In this document: positions 1 to 8,244 of the stretch, one piece after another | Layout of the letters: every line of letters starts with the position of its first letter | Numbering within the stretch: position 1 is the stretch's first letter | Assembly (NCBI RefSeq): GCF_007421925.1 | Contig: NZ_QMDX01000002.1 | Location: forward strand, 124,001 to 188,000 | DNA: 64,000 bases | Direction of reading: 5' to 3' | Source: Haloglomus irregulare | GTDB lineage: Archaea > Halobacteriota > Halobacteria > Halobacteriales > Haloarculaceae | The notes under the pieces: model-generated | Databases searched by the model: none | What the model saw: only the letters and a program-made list of their open reading frames with translations | What the model was told of the DNA's origin: nothing | Translations under genes and position numbers: made by a program

Positions 1-301
1 GTTCGGAGTTGACTCCGGCTCCGATAGGGCGCGAACCAAACAGCGGTCCGGTGACGTGGTCCGTATCGAATCGTCATCGATTGGAGGCGACCGTCACACG
101 GTGCCCTTGGCTGCTTCAGCCGGTGGCGACGACGGCAGCTTCGATGAGATTACGTTCGGTCATCGTCGCTGATATTTCCGACGGGTCGACCTGCGGGTCG
201 GTCGGTTCAGCCGACCGGCCGATGCGTGCGCGTTAGCCCTAATATCAACGACTGCAGAAACTGTGCAATGTGGGGGTAGTCCTCACTCTACAGAGAGGTT
301 A
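1..301. other. No recognisable gene
   Basis: Both strands carry only short open frames with no family resemblance that I can see. The stretch from about 240 to 320 is clearly more AT-rich than the surroundings, which fits the edge of acquired DNA. It lies downstream of the decayed leftward gene that ends at 302. Confidence 0.4.
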
Positions 302-800
302 TCACCCTATAAAAGAAGAATTGGTGTCGAGTCGGCGCGTCTGCTCATTCAGGAACACATCAAACTCCCCGCCGCTGACCACAAGTCTGAGTGCCGCCCC
401 TGGGTTGTCGCTCTCGGTATTCGCGAGTTCGACTGGCAACGTGAGACTCGCGCCGGTCGCCGGCGCCTCTGCACGAACGCGATACTGGCCGGCACCGTCC
501 CAACCCTCGTAGATTGAGTATACGGGGTCGGAGTCGGTGACGCGCGGCTCTCCGCCGCGGCTGGGCGACCGCCAGGCTCGCGCCCGATATGCGCCCTGTA
601 TGCAGCAGTGCGTCCGGTCTGGTCGTGCTTCCAACGCAGCCCTGAGGGAATCGTGAACGCGAACGAGTCCCCGGTCGTGGAGACGGTTTCAAGACCAGCG
701 ACGGCGGCGGGATTCTCACCGACAAGTCCGTGAGCGACGACGGCCGGCCCGGACGACTGTGACTGTGGCGCCTGGAACGCGGACACGGAGCGGCCGTGTT
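302..800 (-). pseudogene. Decayed leftward gene of unknown function
   Basis: Two minus-strand frames read on from each other. The upstream frame has a plausible protein stretch (VVAHGLVGENPAAVAGLETV) that ends around base 600. The next frame continues with a good acidic, haloarchaeal-looking tail (VYSIYEGWDGAGQYRVRAEA, then ASLTLPVELANTES) to a stop at 302. The join needs a frameshift near 600, and no start codon is visible before it runs into the recombinase remnant on the other strand. I do not recognise the family. It may be the C-terminal half of a secreted or structural protein left behind with the decaying element. The upstream limit is approximate. Confidence 0.4.
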
Positions 801-1240
801 GGCCGTGCTCCCGCGACGGCCACGACGAGCCGGCCAGCGCCGCCGACTCGACCGACGACGAGAAGCGCCGGCCGTTGCTCACGACGAGTCACGGTCGCGT
901 CAGCACGAACACCATCCGGCAGTGGATGTACTACGCGACGGCCCCGTGTCGCGCCGGTCCGTGCCCCCACGATCGCCAGCGCGATACCTGTGACTGGTTC
1001 GACCGCACCTCTGGCCATCACTGCCCGTCGACGCTCTCGCCACACCGGGTCCGGACGGGGAGTATTACCTGGCAGCTCAACCGCGGGCTCGACGAGCACG
1101 AGGTCAGCCGCCGCGTCAACGCTAGCCCCGAGACGATTCGGAAGCACTACGACGTGGCTGATGCCGACGAAGAGTTCCACCAGCGTCGTTCCAGAACCGT
1201 TGACCGACTCTCGATGGAGGAAACCGATGATCATGAATGA
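734..1240 (+). pseudogene. C-terminal remnant of a tyrosine recombinase (integrase)
   Basis: The frame opens after a stop at 731-733 and has no ATG; a TTG lies at 875. From about 845 the product reads like the catalytic end of haloarchaeal XerD/phage-type integrases: RRPLLTTSHGRVSTNTI, then HCPSTLSPHRVRTGSITW with the box II H-x-x-R, and finally VNASPETIRKHYDVADADEE with the nucleophilic Tyr. The N-terminal core-binding domain and the first catalytic Arg/Lys are missing, so it cannot be an active integrase. A Cys-rich stretch upstream (CWPCSRDGHDEPA) may belong to another gene fused by deletion. It marks this end as a former provirus or integrated plasmid. Confidence 0.75.
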
Positions 1241-1476
1241 ACCACGAGAGAACCTTACGATAACTTACGCGTGTAATCCGCCCCAACCCATCGAAATAAA
1301 ACGGTACCGGACATCTGCGGCCCTTCCTCAGCCGAATACGGTTTCCCCGAGGTGGTGTTCGATGAGCGAGTAGCGGCGTCCGACGTCGCTGAACTGCCCG
1401 CCCCCGAGTGCTGGTTCTGTGGCGAGCGCCTCTGCCCAGCGGACCCGCCGGACTGCACCACACGAGACAAGGGTGC

Positions 1477-1698
1477 GTGTCGACCGTGGCCCGCTCCGCA
1501 GAATGTCCCGCGTGCAGGCATGAAACCGAGTGCTGTTACTGCCGTCCGGAGTATGGGAGGGACCTCGTCGGTGACGAGACGACGACCTACCAGCAGCCAG
1601 AGGGGTGTTGCTGGTGTGGTCGGGGCGTTCCCACTGACGCTGCCGAGTGTCGCTACTGTCGGACCGCCCGCTTCCCGGCGGAGGCCGAGTGCCGATGA
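1477..1698 (+). CDS. Small Cys-rich zinc-ribbon protein
   Basis: About 73 residues from a GTG start, with repeated CxxC pairs (ECPACRHETECCYC, then CCWCGRGVPTDAAECRYC), enough for two zinc sites. No catalytic domain is visible. Its stop overlaps the start of the next zinc-ribbon gene in an ATGA, so the two are translationally coupled. Just upstream in another frame (about 1352-1480) lies a third stretch with CWFCGERLC, which may be a further gene or a frameshifted N-terminus. Such tiny zinc proteins are common in haloarchaeal proviruses and plasmids, where they are mostly uncharacterised. The start is chosen because the frame becomes Cys-patterned there; longer starts are possible. Confidence 0.55.
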   Translation: MSTVARSAECPACRHETECCYCRPEYGRDLVGDETTTYQQPEGCCWCGRGVPTDAAECRYCRTARFPAEAECR

Positions 1699-1916
1699 TC
1701 GAGTGCGAGTGTGGCGCCCCCCTCGTGCCCGCCCTCATGATCCGGGATGAGATCAGCGACCGCCACCGCTGCCCGGAGTGCCGCCGGTGCTGGGAGTGCT
1801 GTCCCAGCTGCTTCAGCTGGCCCCTCCCGTTCGCCCACTGGAACCACCAGTCCGGCTGCCCGGACTATGGGCTCGACTGTGACGGGAAGACCGTGCTCCG
1901 ACTCCCGAACGACTAG
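1695..1916 (+). CDS. Small zinc-ribbon protein
   Basis: 73 residues beginning MIECECGAPLVPALMIRDEI. Cys pairs CECG, CPECRRCWECCPSC and a later Cys-Asp-Tyr/Cys-Asp pair suggest one or two zinc ribbons. It starts inside the stop codon of the preceding zinc-ribbon gene (ATGA), which supports both being real genes made from one message. A longer start at 1647 exists but would overlap the neighbour by 50 bases. Function is unknown; the context is a decayed integrated element carrying an integrase fragment. Confidence 0.6.
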   Translation: MIECECGAPLVPALMIRDEISDRHRCPECRRCWECCPSCFSWPLPFAHWNHQSGCPDYGLDCDGKTVLRLPND

Positions 1917-2035
1917 CAGCGTAGCCGGACGCTGTCCGGTCCCCGGCAGGACCCTGGAGTCCCGCAGTTCGAACCTATCGACGGCACCGAACCCAGCCAT
2001 GGAACCGCGTACAGCGACGACGGGGAGGTGAGCGT

Positions 2036-2137
2036 CTGATCTGCGACCGGTGCGAGGGGCTGGAGTATCGGGTCACCGTCCTCGGAGAACGCCTCGACAG
2101 CTCGGTTGAGTGCTGTAGAGCGACGGGACGAGTGTAG
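2036..2137 (+). pseudogene. Possible third zinc-ribbon mini-gene without a start
   Basis: A frame of about 33 codons begins ICDRCEGLEYRVTVLGERLD and ends VECCRATGRV before a TAG. It has the C-x2-C...C-C layout of a tiny zinc ribbon, but the codon where ATG is expected is CTG. It follows a short reading frame that ends VQFEPIDGT-type sequence at about 2039 (VPQFEPIDGTEPSHGTAYSD), which looks like the tail of another small protein fused after the stop at 1914. Both look like debris of the same zinc-protein cluster. Confidence 0.3.
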
Positions 2138-2229
2138 TCTACGCGCTTGCACGGGGCTGTGACGACCTCGAACCGTCCCTCGTAGACGCGGTGGGGTCGA
2201 CAGGTGCCAGTCCGGAGGTCCGAGACGCG

Positions 2230-2493
2230 CTACTCGAACACGCGGCTCTCCTCCTCGAGGGTCTCGATACCCCGTGCGACCTCGCTCGCCTGGCTCGGGG
2301 CGAGCGCTATCGTGACCTCGCTGCCCTCCTCGTCCTCGAAGACGAGTTTGACGCGGCGGTCGCCGTACTCGCGCGCCTCGACGCCGTCAGCGTCGAACAG
2401 TTTCACCTCGGCGGTCCGGTCGGACGCTCCGACGTGCTCGATGGCGCCGTCGTTCAGTTCAAACGTGAGGTCATCCAAGTCCAGTAACAGCAT
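2230..2493 (-). CDS. Small acidic protein of unknown function
   Basis: 87 residues, beginning MLLLDLDDLTFELNDGAIEH. The composition is that of a folded haloarchaeal protein: regular hydrophobic spacing in the first 60 residues (VKLVFEDEEGSEVTIAL looks like two beta strands) and an acidic helix at the end. The opposite strand also has open frames here, but only this frame has haloarchaeal acidic bias. No family is recognised. It separates the decayed element from the Trk cluster. Confidence 0.55.
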   Translation of the reverse strand: MLLLDLDDLTFELNDGAIEHVGASDRTAEVKLFDADGVEAREYGDRRVKLVFEDEEGSEVTIALAPSQASEVARGIETLEEESRVFE

Positions 2494-2640
2494 GCGACCG
2501 GCTGCGGTCGGCGGACACCTGAAGCTTCGCGTTCGCCGCGTGTGACCGCTGGATGTCCTGATGCCATCCGGTTACGAAGACGCGCAACCCTTCGAGATAC
2601 GCACGCGAGCGCGCTCTGACACGGGGAACGAGCAGCAGAC

Positions 2641-2648
2641 GTTTATTC
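2641..2648 (+). promoter_or_regulatory. TATA box of trkA
   Basis: GTTTATTC lies about 27 bp before the GTG start at 2671, the usual distance for a leaderless archaeal transcript. This supports the GTG as the start of the gene. Confidence 0.5.
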
Positions 2649-2670
2649 CACGCCTGTCACAGCCCCGCTC

Positions 2671-3390
2671 GTGTACCTCATCATCGTCGGGGCGGGTGAT
2701 ATCGGCTCGCCGCTCATCGAGATCGCGACCGCCGGCGGGAACGAGGTGGTGGTGGTCGAGCAGAACGCCGACCGGGCCGAGCAGGCCGCCCAGCGGTACG
2801 ACTGCCTGGTGCTCCAGGACGACGCGACGGTGAAGGAGACGCTGGAGGAGGCCGGTGCCGACCGGGCTGACGCGCTCATCTCAACGACGGACCGGGACGC
2901 GACGAACGTGATGGTCTGCCTGCTGGGCGAGGAACTCGGGGTGCCCGAGATCGTCTCCGTCGTCCATGACCCCCAGCATATGTCGCTGTTCGAGCGCATC
3001 GGCGTGGGCACGATGGGGAACCCACAGCGCCTCATCGCGGAGTACCTCTACCGGGCGGTCACGCGGCCCGCCATCGTCGACTACATGCGCCTCGGCGGGA
3101 AGGCCGAGGTGTTCGAGATCGTGGTGGCGCCCGACGCGCCGGTGGCCGGGCTGACGGTCGAGGAGGCCGCGCAGGCGGGCCACCTCGGCGAGGGGCTGCT
3201 CATCGTCGCGATCGGGCGGGAGGGCGCCGATGCTCCCATCACCCCGCGTGGTGGCACGGAGCTCCGGGCCGGCGACCTGCTGACGGTCTACTCCGCCAGC
3301 GGGGCGACCGCCGAGGTGACGGACGTGTTCGGGGTGTACGACGACCGCGACGACCCGGAGACGCGGTCGAGCGCCGAGGAGGAGGCCTAA
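2671..3390 (+). CDS. trkA: Trk potassium uptake regulatory subunit TrkA
   Basis: 239 residues: an N-terminal NAD-binding Rossmann domain (RCK/TrkA-N, VGAGDIGSPLIEIA at about 6-19, acidic end VVVVEQ) and a C-terminal TrkA_C domain (about 140-225). TrkA rings sit on the cytoplasmic face of TrkH and gate K+ uptake in response to nucleotides. The product is half the length of two-copy TrkA proteins and would work as a dimer of dimers. The trkH gene follows after one base, so the two form an operon. Haloarchaea keep molar K+ inside, which makes multiple Trk systems usual. The GTG start is supported by a TATA box 27 bp upstream. The acidic tail after residue 225 is not part of the domain. Confidence 0.9.
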   Translation: MYLIIVGAGDIGSPLIEIATAGGNEVVVVEQNADRAEQAAQRYDCLVLQDDATVKETLEEAGADRADALISTTDRDATNVMVCLLGEELGVPEIVSVVHDPQHMSLFERIGVGTMGNPQRLIAEYLYRAVTRPAIVDYMRLGGKAEVFEIVVAPDAPVAGLTVEEAAQAGHLGEGLLIVAIGREGADAPITPRGGTELRAGDLLTVYSASGATAEVTDVFGVYDDRDDPETRSSAEEEA

Positions 3391-3391
3391 C

Positions 3392-5056
3392 GTGGCCCGG
3401 CAGCGGAGCCGCGTCCGCGGCCTCGCACCGGACCTCGCGACGGTGCTCCGGGATATCGGCTCGCTGCTGCTCATCGAGTCGCTCGTGATGACCGTCTCGG
3501 TCGGCGTGGCGCTGCTGGCTGGCGAGCCCTACCCCGCGCTCGCCTTGCTACTGGCGGCCGGGGTCACCGCCGGCACGGGGTATCTCGCCCGGCGGGCCCT
3601 CGCGGACGCGCCGGCCCCGCAGATGAAACACGGGATGGTCATCGCGGCCGGCGGCTGGTTCGCCGTCGCCGTCTTCGGGACGCTCCCCTTCCTCCTGACC
3701 GCCCATATCACGCCGGTCGCGGTGATGGCGGGCTACGTCCCCGCGGGGGCCGCGTACGACCCCGTCACGGCCTGGGGGCCGGCCACTCGGTCCAGTCTCG
3801 GCTACTTCCGGTCGCCGCTGCACGCCCTGTTCGAGTCGATGAGCGGCTGGACCGGGAGCGGGCTCACGATGGCGGTCCACGAGCCGTCGCTCCCCCGGGC
3901 CATCCAGTGGTGGCGCTCGGTCATCCAGTGGGTCGGGGGTATCGGCGTCGTCGTCCTGACCGTCTCCATCCTCGCGCGCCCGGGGTCGGGTAGCTACGCG
4001 CTCTACCGGAGCGAGACCCGCGAGGAGCGCATCCACCCGAGCGTCGTCTCCACGGTCCGGACCATCTGGAAGATCTTCGTCGGCTACACCGGCGTCGCGA
4101 TCGTCGTCTTCTTCCTCGCGCTCCGGACCTCCGACTACGGCGCCACGCTGACGCTGGGCGAGCAGGCCTGGCAGTCGCTCAACCACGCCATGACCGGTCT
4201 CTCGACGGGCGGGTTCTCCGTGACCGACGACTCCATCGCCACCTACAACGCCCCCATCGTGGAGGGCGTGTTGCTCCCGCTGATGACCATCGGGGCCATC
4301 GCCTTTCCGGTCCACTACCTCGTGTTGCACGACGGGGACTACGGTCAGTTCCGCGAGGACCTCCAGACCCGCTGGCTGCTCGTCCTGCTGGTGGTCGGGT
4401 CGGTCCTCCTGGCGGCGCAGAACACGCTCACCCTCGGACTCAGCGACTACGGGGCCAGCGTGGCCGCCCCGCTCGTGGACCGGACGACGGCCGACGGCGT
4501 CCGGGACGCGGTGTTCCAGTTCGTCAGCGCGCTCACCTGCACCGGTTTCCAGTCCTCCCCTATCGGCTCGTGGAGCGACGGCGGGAAACTGCTGCTCTCG
4601 GTCGCGATGACCACCGGTGGGACGGCCGGCTCGACGGTCGGCGGGATCAAGATCATCCGCGCGTACACCGTGGCCAGGGGGATCCGGTGGCAGTTCGGCC
4701 GCGTCTTCCTCCCCGCAAGCGCGGTCGTCTCCGTCGAGATGGACGGACGGCGCCTGGGTCGTGAGGAGATGGAGCGGGAGTTCTCCGAGGCGGCCATCAT
4801 CAGCCTGCTGTGGGTGCTGCTGCTCATCGTCTCCAGCATCGTCCTCGTCAACGTCGCGCCGGCCTTCGGCTACGCCGACGCGCTGTTCGAGGTCGCAAGC
4901 GCCCAGGGCAACGTCGGGCTCTCGACCGGCATCGTCGGTCCCTCGATGAGCCCGCTCGGCGAGGCGATGTTCGTCCTCAACATGTGGATCGGTCGACTGG
5001 AGATCATCCCGGTGCTCGTCTTCGGTCGTGCGCTGGTGAGGGGGCTCGGTCCCTGA
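3392..5056 (+). CDS. trkH: Trk potassium uptake protein TrkH (membrane pore)
   Basis: 554 residues with many membrane segments. The four selectivity-filter loops of the TrkH/KtrB family are visible, each with a conserved Gly: SMSGWTGSGLTM (about 149), LSTGGFSV (about 270), LTCTGFQSS (about 380) and QGNVGLSTG (about 505). It forms the K+ channel-like pore in the cytoplasmic membrane, gated by TrkA. It starts at a GTG one base after the trkA stop, so translation is probably coupled. It is somewhat longer than the second TrkH in this window, mainly in the loop around residues 105-135, which carries an extra segment before the first pore loop. Confidence 0.9.
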   Translation: MARQRSRVRGLAPDLATVLRDIGSLLLIESLVMTVSVGVALLAGEPYPALALLLAAGVTAGTGYLARRALADAPAPQMKHGMVIAAGGWFAVAVFGTLPFLLTAHITPVAVMAGYVPAGAAYDPVTAWGPATRSSLGYFRSPLHALFESMSGWTGSGLTMAVHEPSLPRAIQWWRSVIQWVGGIGVVVLTVSILARPGSGSYALYRSETREERIHPSVVSTVRTIWKIFVGYTGVAIVVFFLALRTSDYGATLTLGEQAWQSLNHAMTGLSTGGFSVTDDSIATYNAPIVEGVLLPLMTIGAIAFPVHYLVLHDGDYGQFREDLQTRWLLVLLVVGSVLLAAQNTLTLGLSDYGASVAAPLVDRTTADGVRDAVFQFVSALTCTGFQSSPIGSWSDGGKLLLSVAMTTGGTAGSTVGGIKIIRAYTVARGIRWQFGRVFLPASAVVSVEMDGRRLGREEMEREFSEAAIISLLWVLLLIVSSIVLVNVAPAFGYADALFEVASAQGNVGLSTGIVGPSMSPLGEAMFVLNMWIGRLEIIPVLVFGRALVRGLGP

Positions 5057-5128
5057 GACGCGGTTCCGGCGAGCGGGTCCCCCCCGCCGGCAGCCCCCAA
5101 GGCGCGGCGGAGCCTCCGGTCACCGACC

Positions 5129-6724
5129 TCACGACCGCCAGTAGCCGCTCGTCAGGAGCACCAGGACGGGCAGGATCTCCAGTCGGCCGATCCACATGAG
5201 GAACACCATCAGGAGCTTCGAGGAGTTCGGGAAATCCAGATACGAGCCGAAGGGGCCCAGCGAGCCAAAGCCCGGGCCCACGTTCCCGAGGGTGGCGGCG
5301 ATGGCGCTCATCGCCTCCAGCGTGTTGATGTCGTAGCCGACGCGGGAGACGTCGAGGCTGATGAGGACGGTGCCGACACCGAACAGCAGGAAGTAGAACA
5401 GCGTGAACCCCAGGACGCCACGCACGGCGTCCTCGTCGACGACCTCGCCGGCCAGCCGGATCGGCCGGACGGCCTCGGGGTGCGTGGTGGTGAACAGCTC
5501 GCGGCGGATGGCCTTCACGATGACCACCCAGCGGACGATCTTGACGGCGCCGCCGGTCGAGCCCCCGCTGCCGCCGATGAACATGGCGAACAGCAGGAGG
5601 AACTTGCCGGCCTCGGACCACTCGGCGAAGTCGCTGGTGGCGTAGCCGGTCGTGGTGACGATGCTCACCACCTGGAACACCGACTGTCGGAGGGTGTTCT
5701 CGATGTCGCCCTGGACCACGCCGCCGAGGTCGCCCAGCGGCGGCGCCCCGCCGACGAACAGGACGCCGGAGAGGACGGCCGCCAGAACCCCCATGATGCC
5801 GGCGTAGGCGCGGAACTCGGCGTCGCCCGCCAGCTTCCGGACCTTCCCCCGGGAGACGGCGTAGAACAGCGCGAAGTTGGTCCCCGCGACGACCATGAAC
5901 GGGATGACGACCCACTGGACGGCCGCCGAGAACGCCGCGATGGAGTCGGCCTCCGGCGAGAACCCGCCGGTCGGGAGCGTCGTCAGGCCGTGGGCGACGG
6001 CGTTGTACGCACCCATGTTCGGTGCCATGCCTACCAGGTGGAGGCCGTACAGCAGGGCGATCTCCAGCGCCGTGAAGCCGAAGTAGGCGATCCACAGCAC
6101 CCGGGCCGTCTCGGCGATGCGGGGCGTGAGCTTCTCGAGACCGACGCCCGGGGCCTCGGCGTCCATCAGCTGGGCGCCCCCGACCGACAGCTCCGGGAGG
6201 ATGGCGATGGCGAGCACGATGATGCCCATCCCGCCGAGCCACTGGGTGAGCTGGCGCCAGATGAGGATCGCGTGGGAGTGCCGGTCGAGCGAGATCTCGC
6301 CCAGCAGCGTCGCTCCCGTGGTGGTGAAGCCGGACATCGACTCGAACAGCGCGTTGACCGGGTTCGCGAGCGTCGAAGCGGGCGAACTGGCCGCGAGCAG
6401 GCCGGGGAGCCCGTGGGCGGCCAGCAGGTACGGGACCGCGCTGATGAGGGCGACGCCGAGCCAGGCGCCCGCGACCAGCAGGAACCCCTCGCGGGCGCCC
6501 AGATCCGGGTCGGGGTCCAGCCGCTCGAGCGCCGTCCCCACGACCAGGGTGAGGATGCCGGTACAGAGGAAGACGAGGACGTCGCCGCCGTAGATGAGTC
6601 CGACGATGAGCGGCAGCAGTAGGGGAACCGCGAGATACTTCAGCACGGTTCCGATGAGGCTGAGCGAGGTCCGCCAGTCGACGCGGACGCCACCCGCCCC
6701 GTTCGTCACGCCGAGCAGGGACAC
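5129..6724 (-). CDS. trkH: TrkH family potassium uptake protein, second copy
   Basis: 531 residues, polytopic, with four pore loops: SMSGFTTTGATLL (about 126), TTLPTGGFSPE (about 246), VTTTGYATSDF (about 353) and NVGPGFGSLG (about 478). The TTTG and TTTGY loops are the classical forms, whereas the neighbouring TrkH has diverged ones, so the two pores may differ in affinity or ion choice. It starts at a GTG 71 bases after the upstream two-domain trkA gene and is likely co-transcribed with it. It runs convergently towards the other trkA-trkH pair. An alternative start a few codons later cannot be excluded. Confidence 0.9.
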   Translation of the reverse strand: MSLLGVTNGAGGVRVDWRTSLSLIGTVLKYLAVPLLLPLIVGLIYGGDVLVFLCTGILTLVVGTALERLDPDPDLGAREGFLLVAGAWLGVALISAVPYLLAAHGLPGLLAASSPASTLANPVNALFESMSGFTTTGATLLGEISLDRHSHAILIWRQLTQWLGGMGIIVLAIAILPELSVGGAQLMDAEAPGVGLEKLTPRIAETARVLWIAYFGFTALEIALLYGLHLVGMAPNMGAYNAVAHGLTTLPTGGFSPEADSIAAFSAAVQWVVIPFMVVAGTNFALFYAVSRGKVRKLAGDAEFRAYAGIMGVLAAVLSGVLFVGGAPPLGDLGGVVQGDIENTLRQSVFQVVSIVTTTGYATSDFAEWSEAGKFLLLFAMFIGGSGGSTGGAVKIVRWVVIVKAIRRELFTTTHPEAVRPIRLAGEVVDEDAVRGVLGFTLFYFLLFGVGTVLISLDVSRVGYDINTLEAMSAIAATLGNVGPGFGSLGPFGSYLDFPNSSKLLMVFLMWIGRLEILPVLVLLTSGYWRS

Positions 6725-6795
6725 GCCTTCGCGATTTCACGCGGGGCGAATCAATCCATCGTTTCGACCGCCGGCCCGTCCGTGTTCCCGGCGGA

Positions 6796-8127
6796 TCAGA
6801 TGCGCTCCGTCACCTGGTCGAGCACCGCCGTCTCGACGAAGACCACGACGTGGTCACTCATCTCGACCACCGTGTCCCCCCGCGGGACGATAAACTCCCC
6901 CTTCCGGGTGATGGCCCCGACGACGACCCCCTCCGGGAGGTCGGCCGCTGCCTCGCGGATGGTCCGGCCGGCGAAGACGCTCTCCGCGTCGATCTCGACC
7001 TCGAGCACCTCCGCGCGGTCCCCGTCGACGATGGAGACGTTCTCGGCGTGGCGGCCGCGGGTGAAGCGGGTGATCTCCTCGGCGGTGGCCTCCCGCGGGG
7101 AGACGGCCACGTCGACGCCGACGGCCTCGAACAGCTCCGCGAACGCGATGGTGTCGACGACCGCCACGGCACGGCGGGCGCCGAGCCGTTTGGCCAGTAG
7201 CGTCGCCAGCAGGTTCTGCTGGTCGTTCTCCAGCGCCGCGATGACGGCGTCCGCGCTCCCGACGTTCTCCCGCTCGAGGAACGACTGGTCGGTGGCGTCG
7301 CTCTCTAAGACCGTCGTGTCCGGGAGCTTCTCGGCCAGCCAGCGGGCACGGTCGCCGTCGTGTTCGATGAGCCGGGGACTGAAGCCCCGTTCCTCCAGCA
7401 GTCGCGCCGTCTGGTAGCCGATCTCGCCACCGCCCACGATGACGATGTCGCTCGGCCGGTTCTCCTGGGGCGCGATGGCCGAGGAGAACGCCCGGGCGCT
7501 CTCCGGGTTCCCGACGATGACCACCTCATCACCCCCCTCGATGACGGTGTCCCCGTCGGGTACCACCACCTCGCCGTCGCGGATGATGCCGACGAAGGTG
7601 AGCGAGTCGAACCGGTCGGCCTCCCTGACGGTCTGGCCCGCCACCGGGGACCCCTCCGGGATCTCGAGTTCCGCCAGCTGGACCGCCCCTTCGGCGAAGC
7701 TGTCGACGTCGCGGGCGGTCGGCAGCCCGATGACGCCAACGATGTTCTCCGCCGCCAGCAGGTCCGTACAGACCATGAAATCGACGCCGAAGGCGCGGTT
7801 GTCCGCCTCCCATGTGTGGAGGTACTGGGGCCGCTTCACCCGGGCGATGCTGAACGGGTTGCCGCCGACGGCGGCGGTCCCGCAGGCGACGATGTTGGTC
7901 TCGTCGTCGTCCGTCGAGGCGATGAACATGTCCGCATCCTCGATACCGGCCTCCCGGAGCGTGTTGATGTCGCCACCGTCCCCCTGGATGGCCAGCACGT
8001 CGAGTTCGTAGGTCAGTGTCTCGACACGGTCGGCGTCGATGTCGACGACGACTACGTCGTGGGTCCCCGAGAGGCTCTCGGCGATGGTCGACCCGACCTC
8101 GCCGGCGCCGACAATGATGACGCGCAT
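6796..8127 (-). CDS. trkA: Trk potassium uptake regulatory subunit TrkA, two-domain form
   Basis: 443 residues in the arrangement TrkA-N, TrkA-C, TrkA-N, TrkA-C. The first Rossmann motif is VGAGEVGSTIAESL at 5-18, the second VGGGEIGYQTARLL at about 230. This is the full-length TrkA architecture, in contrast to the single-unit TrkA at the left of the cluster. It binds NAD(H)/ATP and gates the TrkH encoded directly downstream. The same frame stays open far upstream because of high GC, but the family start is the ATG at 8127 (MRVIIVGAGEVG). It is divergent from the thiolase gene with a short shared intergenic region. Confidence 0.92.
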   Translation of the reverse strand: MRVIIVGAGEVGSTIAESLSGTHDVVVVDIDADRVETLTYELDVLAIQGDGGDINTLREAGIEDADMFIASTDDDETNIVACGTAAVGGNPFSIARVKRPQYLHTWEADNRAFGVDFMVCTDLLAAENIVGVIGLPTARDVDSFAEGAVQLAELEIPEGSPVAGQTVREADRFDSLTFVGIIRDGEVVVPDGDTVIEGGDEVVIVGNPESARAFSSAIAPQENRPSDIVIVGGGEIGYQTARLLEERGFSPRLIEHDGDRARWLAEKLPDTTVLESDATDQSFLERENVGSADAVIAALENDQQNLLATLLAKRLGARRAVAVVDTIAFAELFEAVGVDVAVSPREATAEEITRFTRGRHAENVSIVDGDRAEVLEVEIDAESVFAGRTIREAAADLPEGVVVGAITRKGEFIVPRGDTVVEMSDHVVVFVETAVLDQVTERI

Positions 8128-8212
8128 TCGCCGGTCGTGGGCGGCCCGACGGCAAATCCGTTTCCCTCCGCGCCCCCGGGATGAACGGGGGCCCACGTCC
8201 GAAGGGGCCGGG

Positions 8213-8218
8213 TTTATT
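8213..8218 (+). promoter_or_regulatory. TATA box of the thiolase gene
   Basis: TTTATT lies about 30 bp before the ATG at 8245, giving a nearly leaderless transcript. It sits in the roughly 117-bp intergenic region shared with the divergent trkA. Confidence 0.4.
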
Positions 8219-8244
8219 GCCGCGGAGGCAGAGCCCGTGGACGT

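Noticed and set aside
1950-1990. Possible tRNA T-loop (CAGTTCGAACCTATCG)
   Set aside because: No stem around TTCGAA closes into a T-arm and no acceptor stem is found; it lies in a decayed coding frame.
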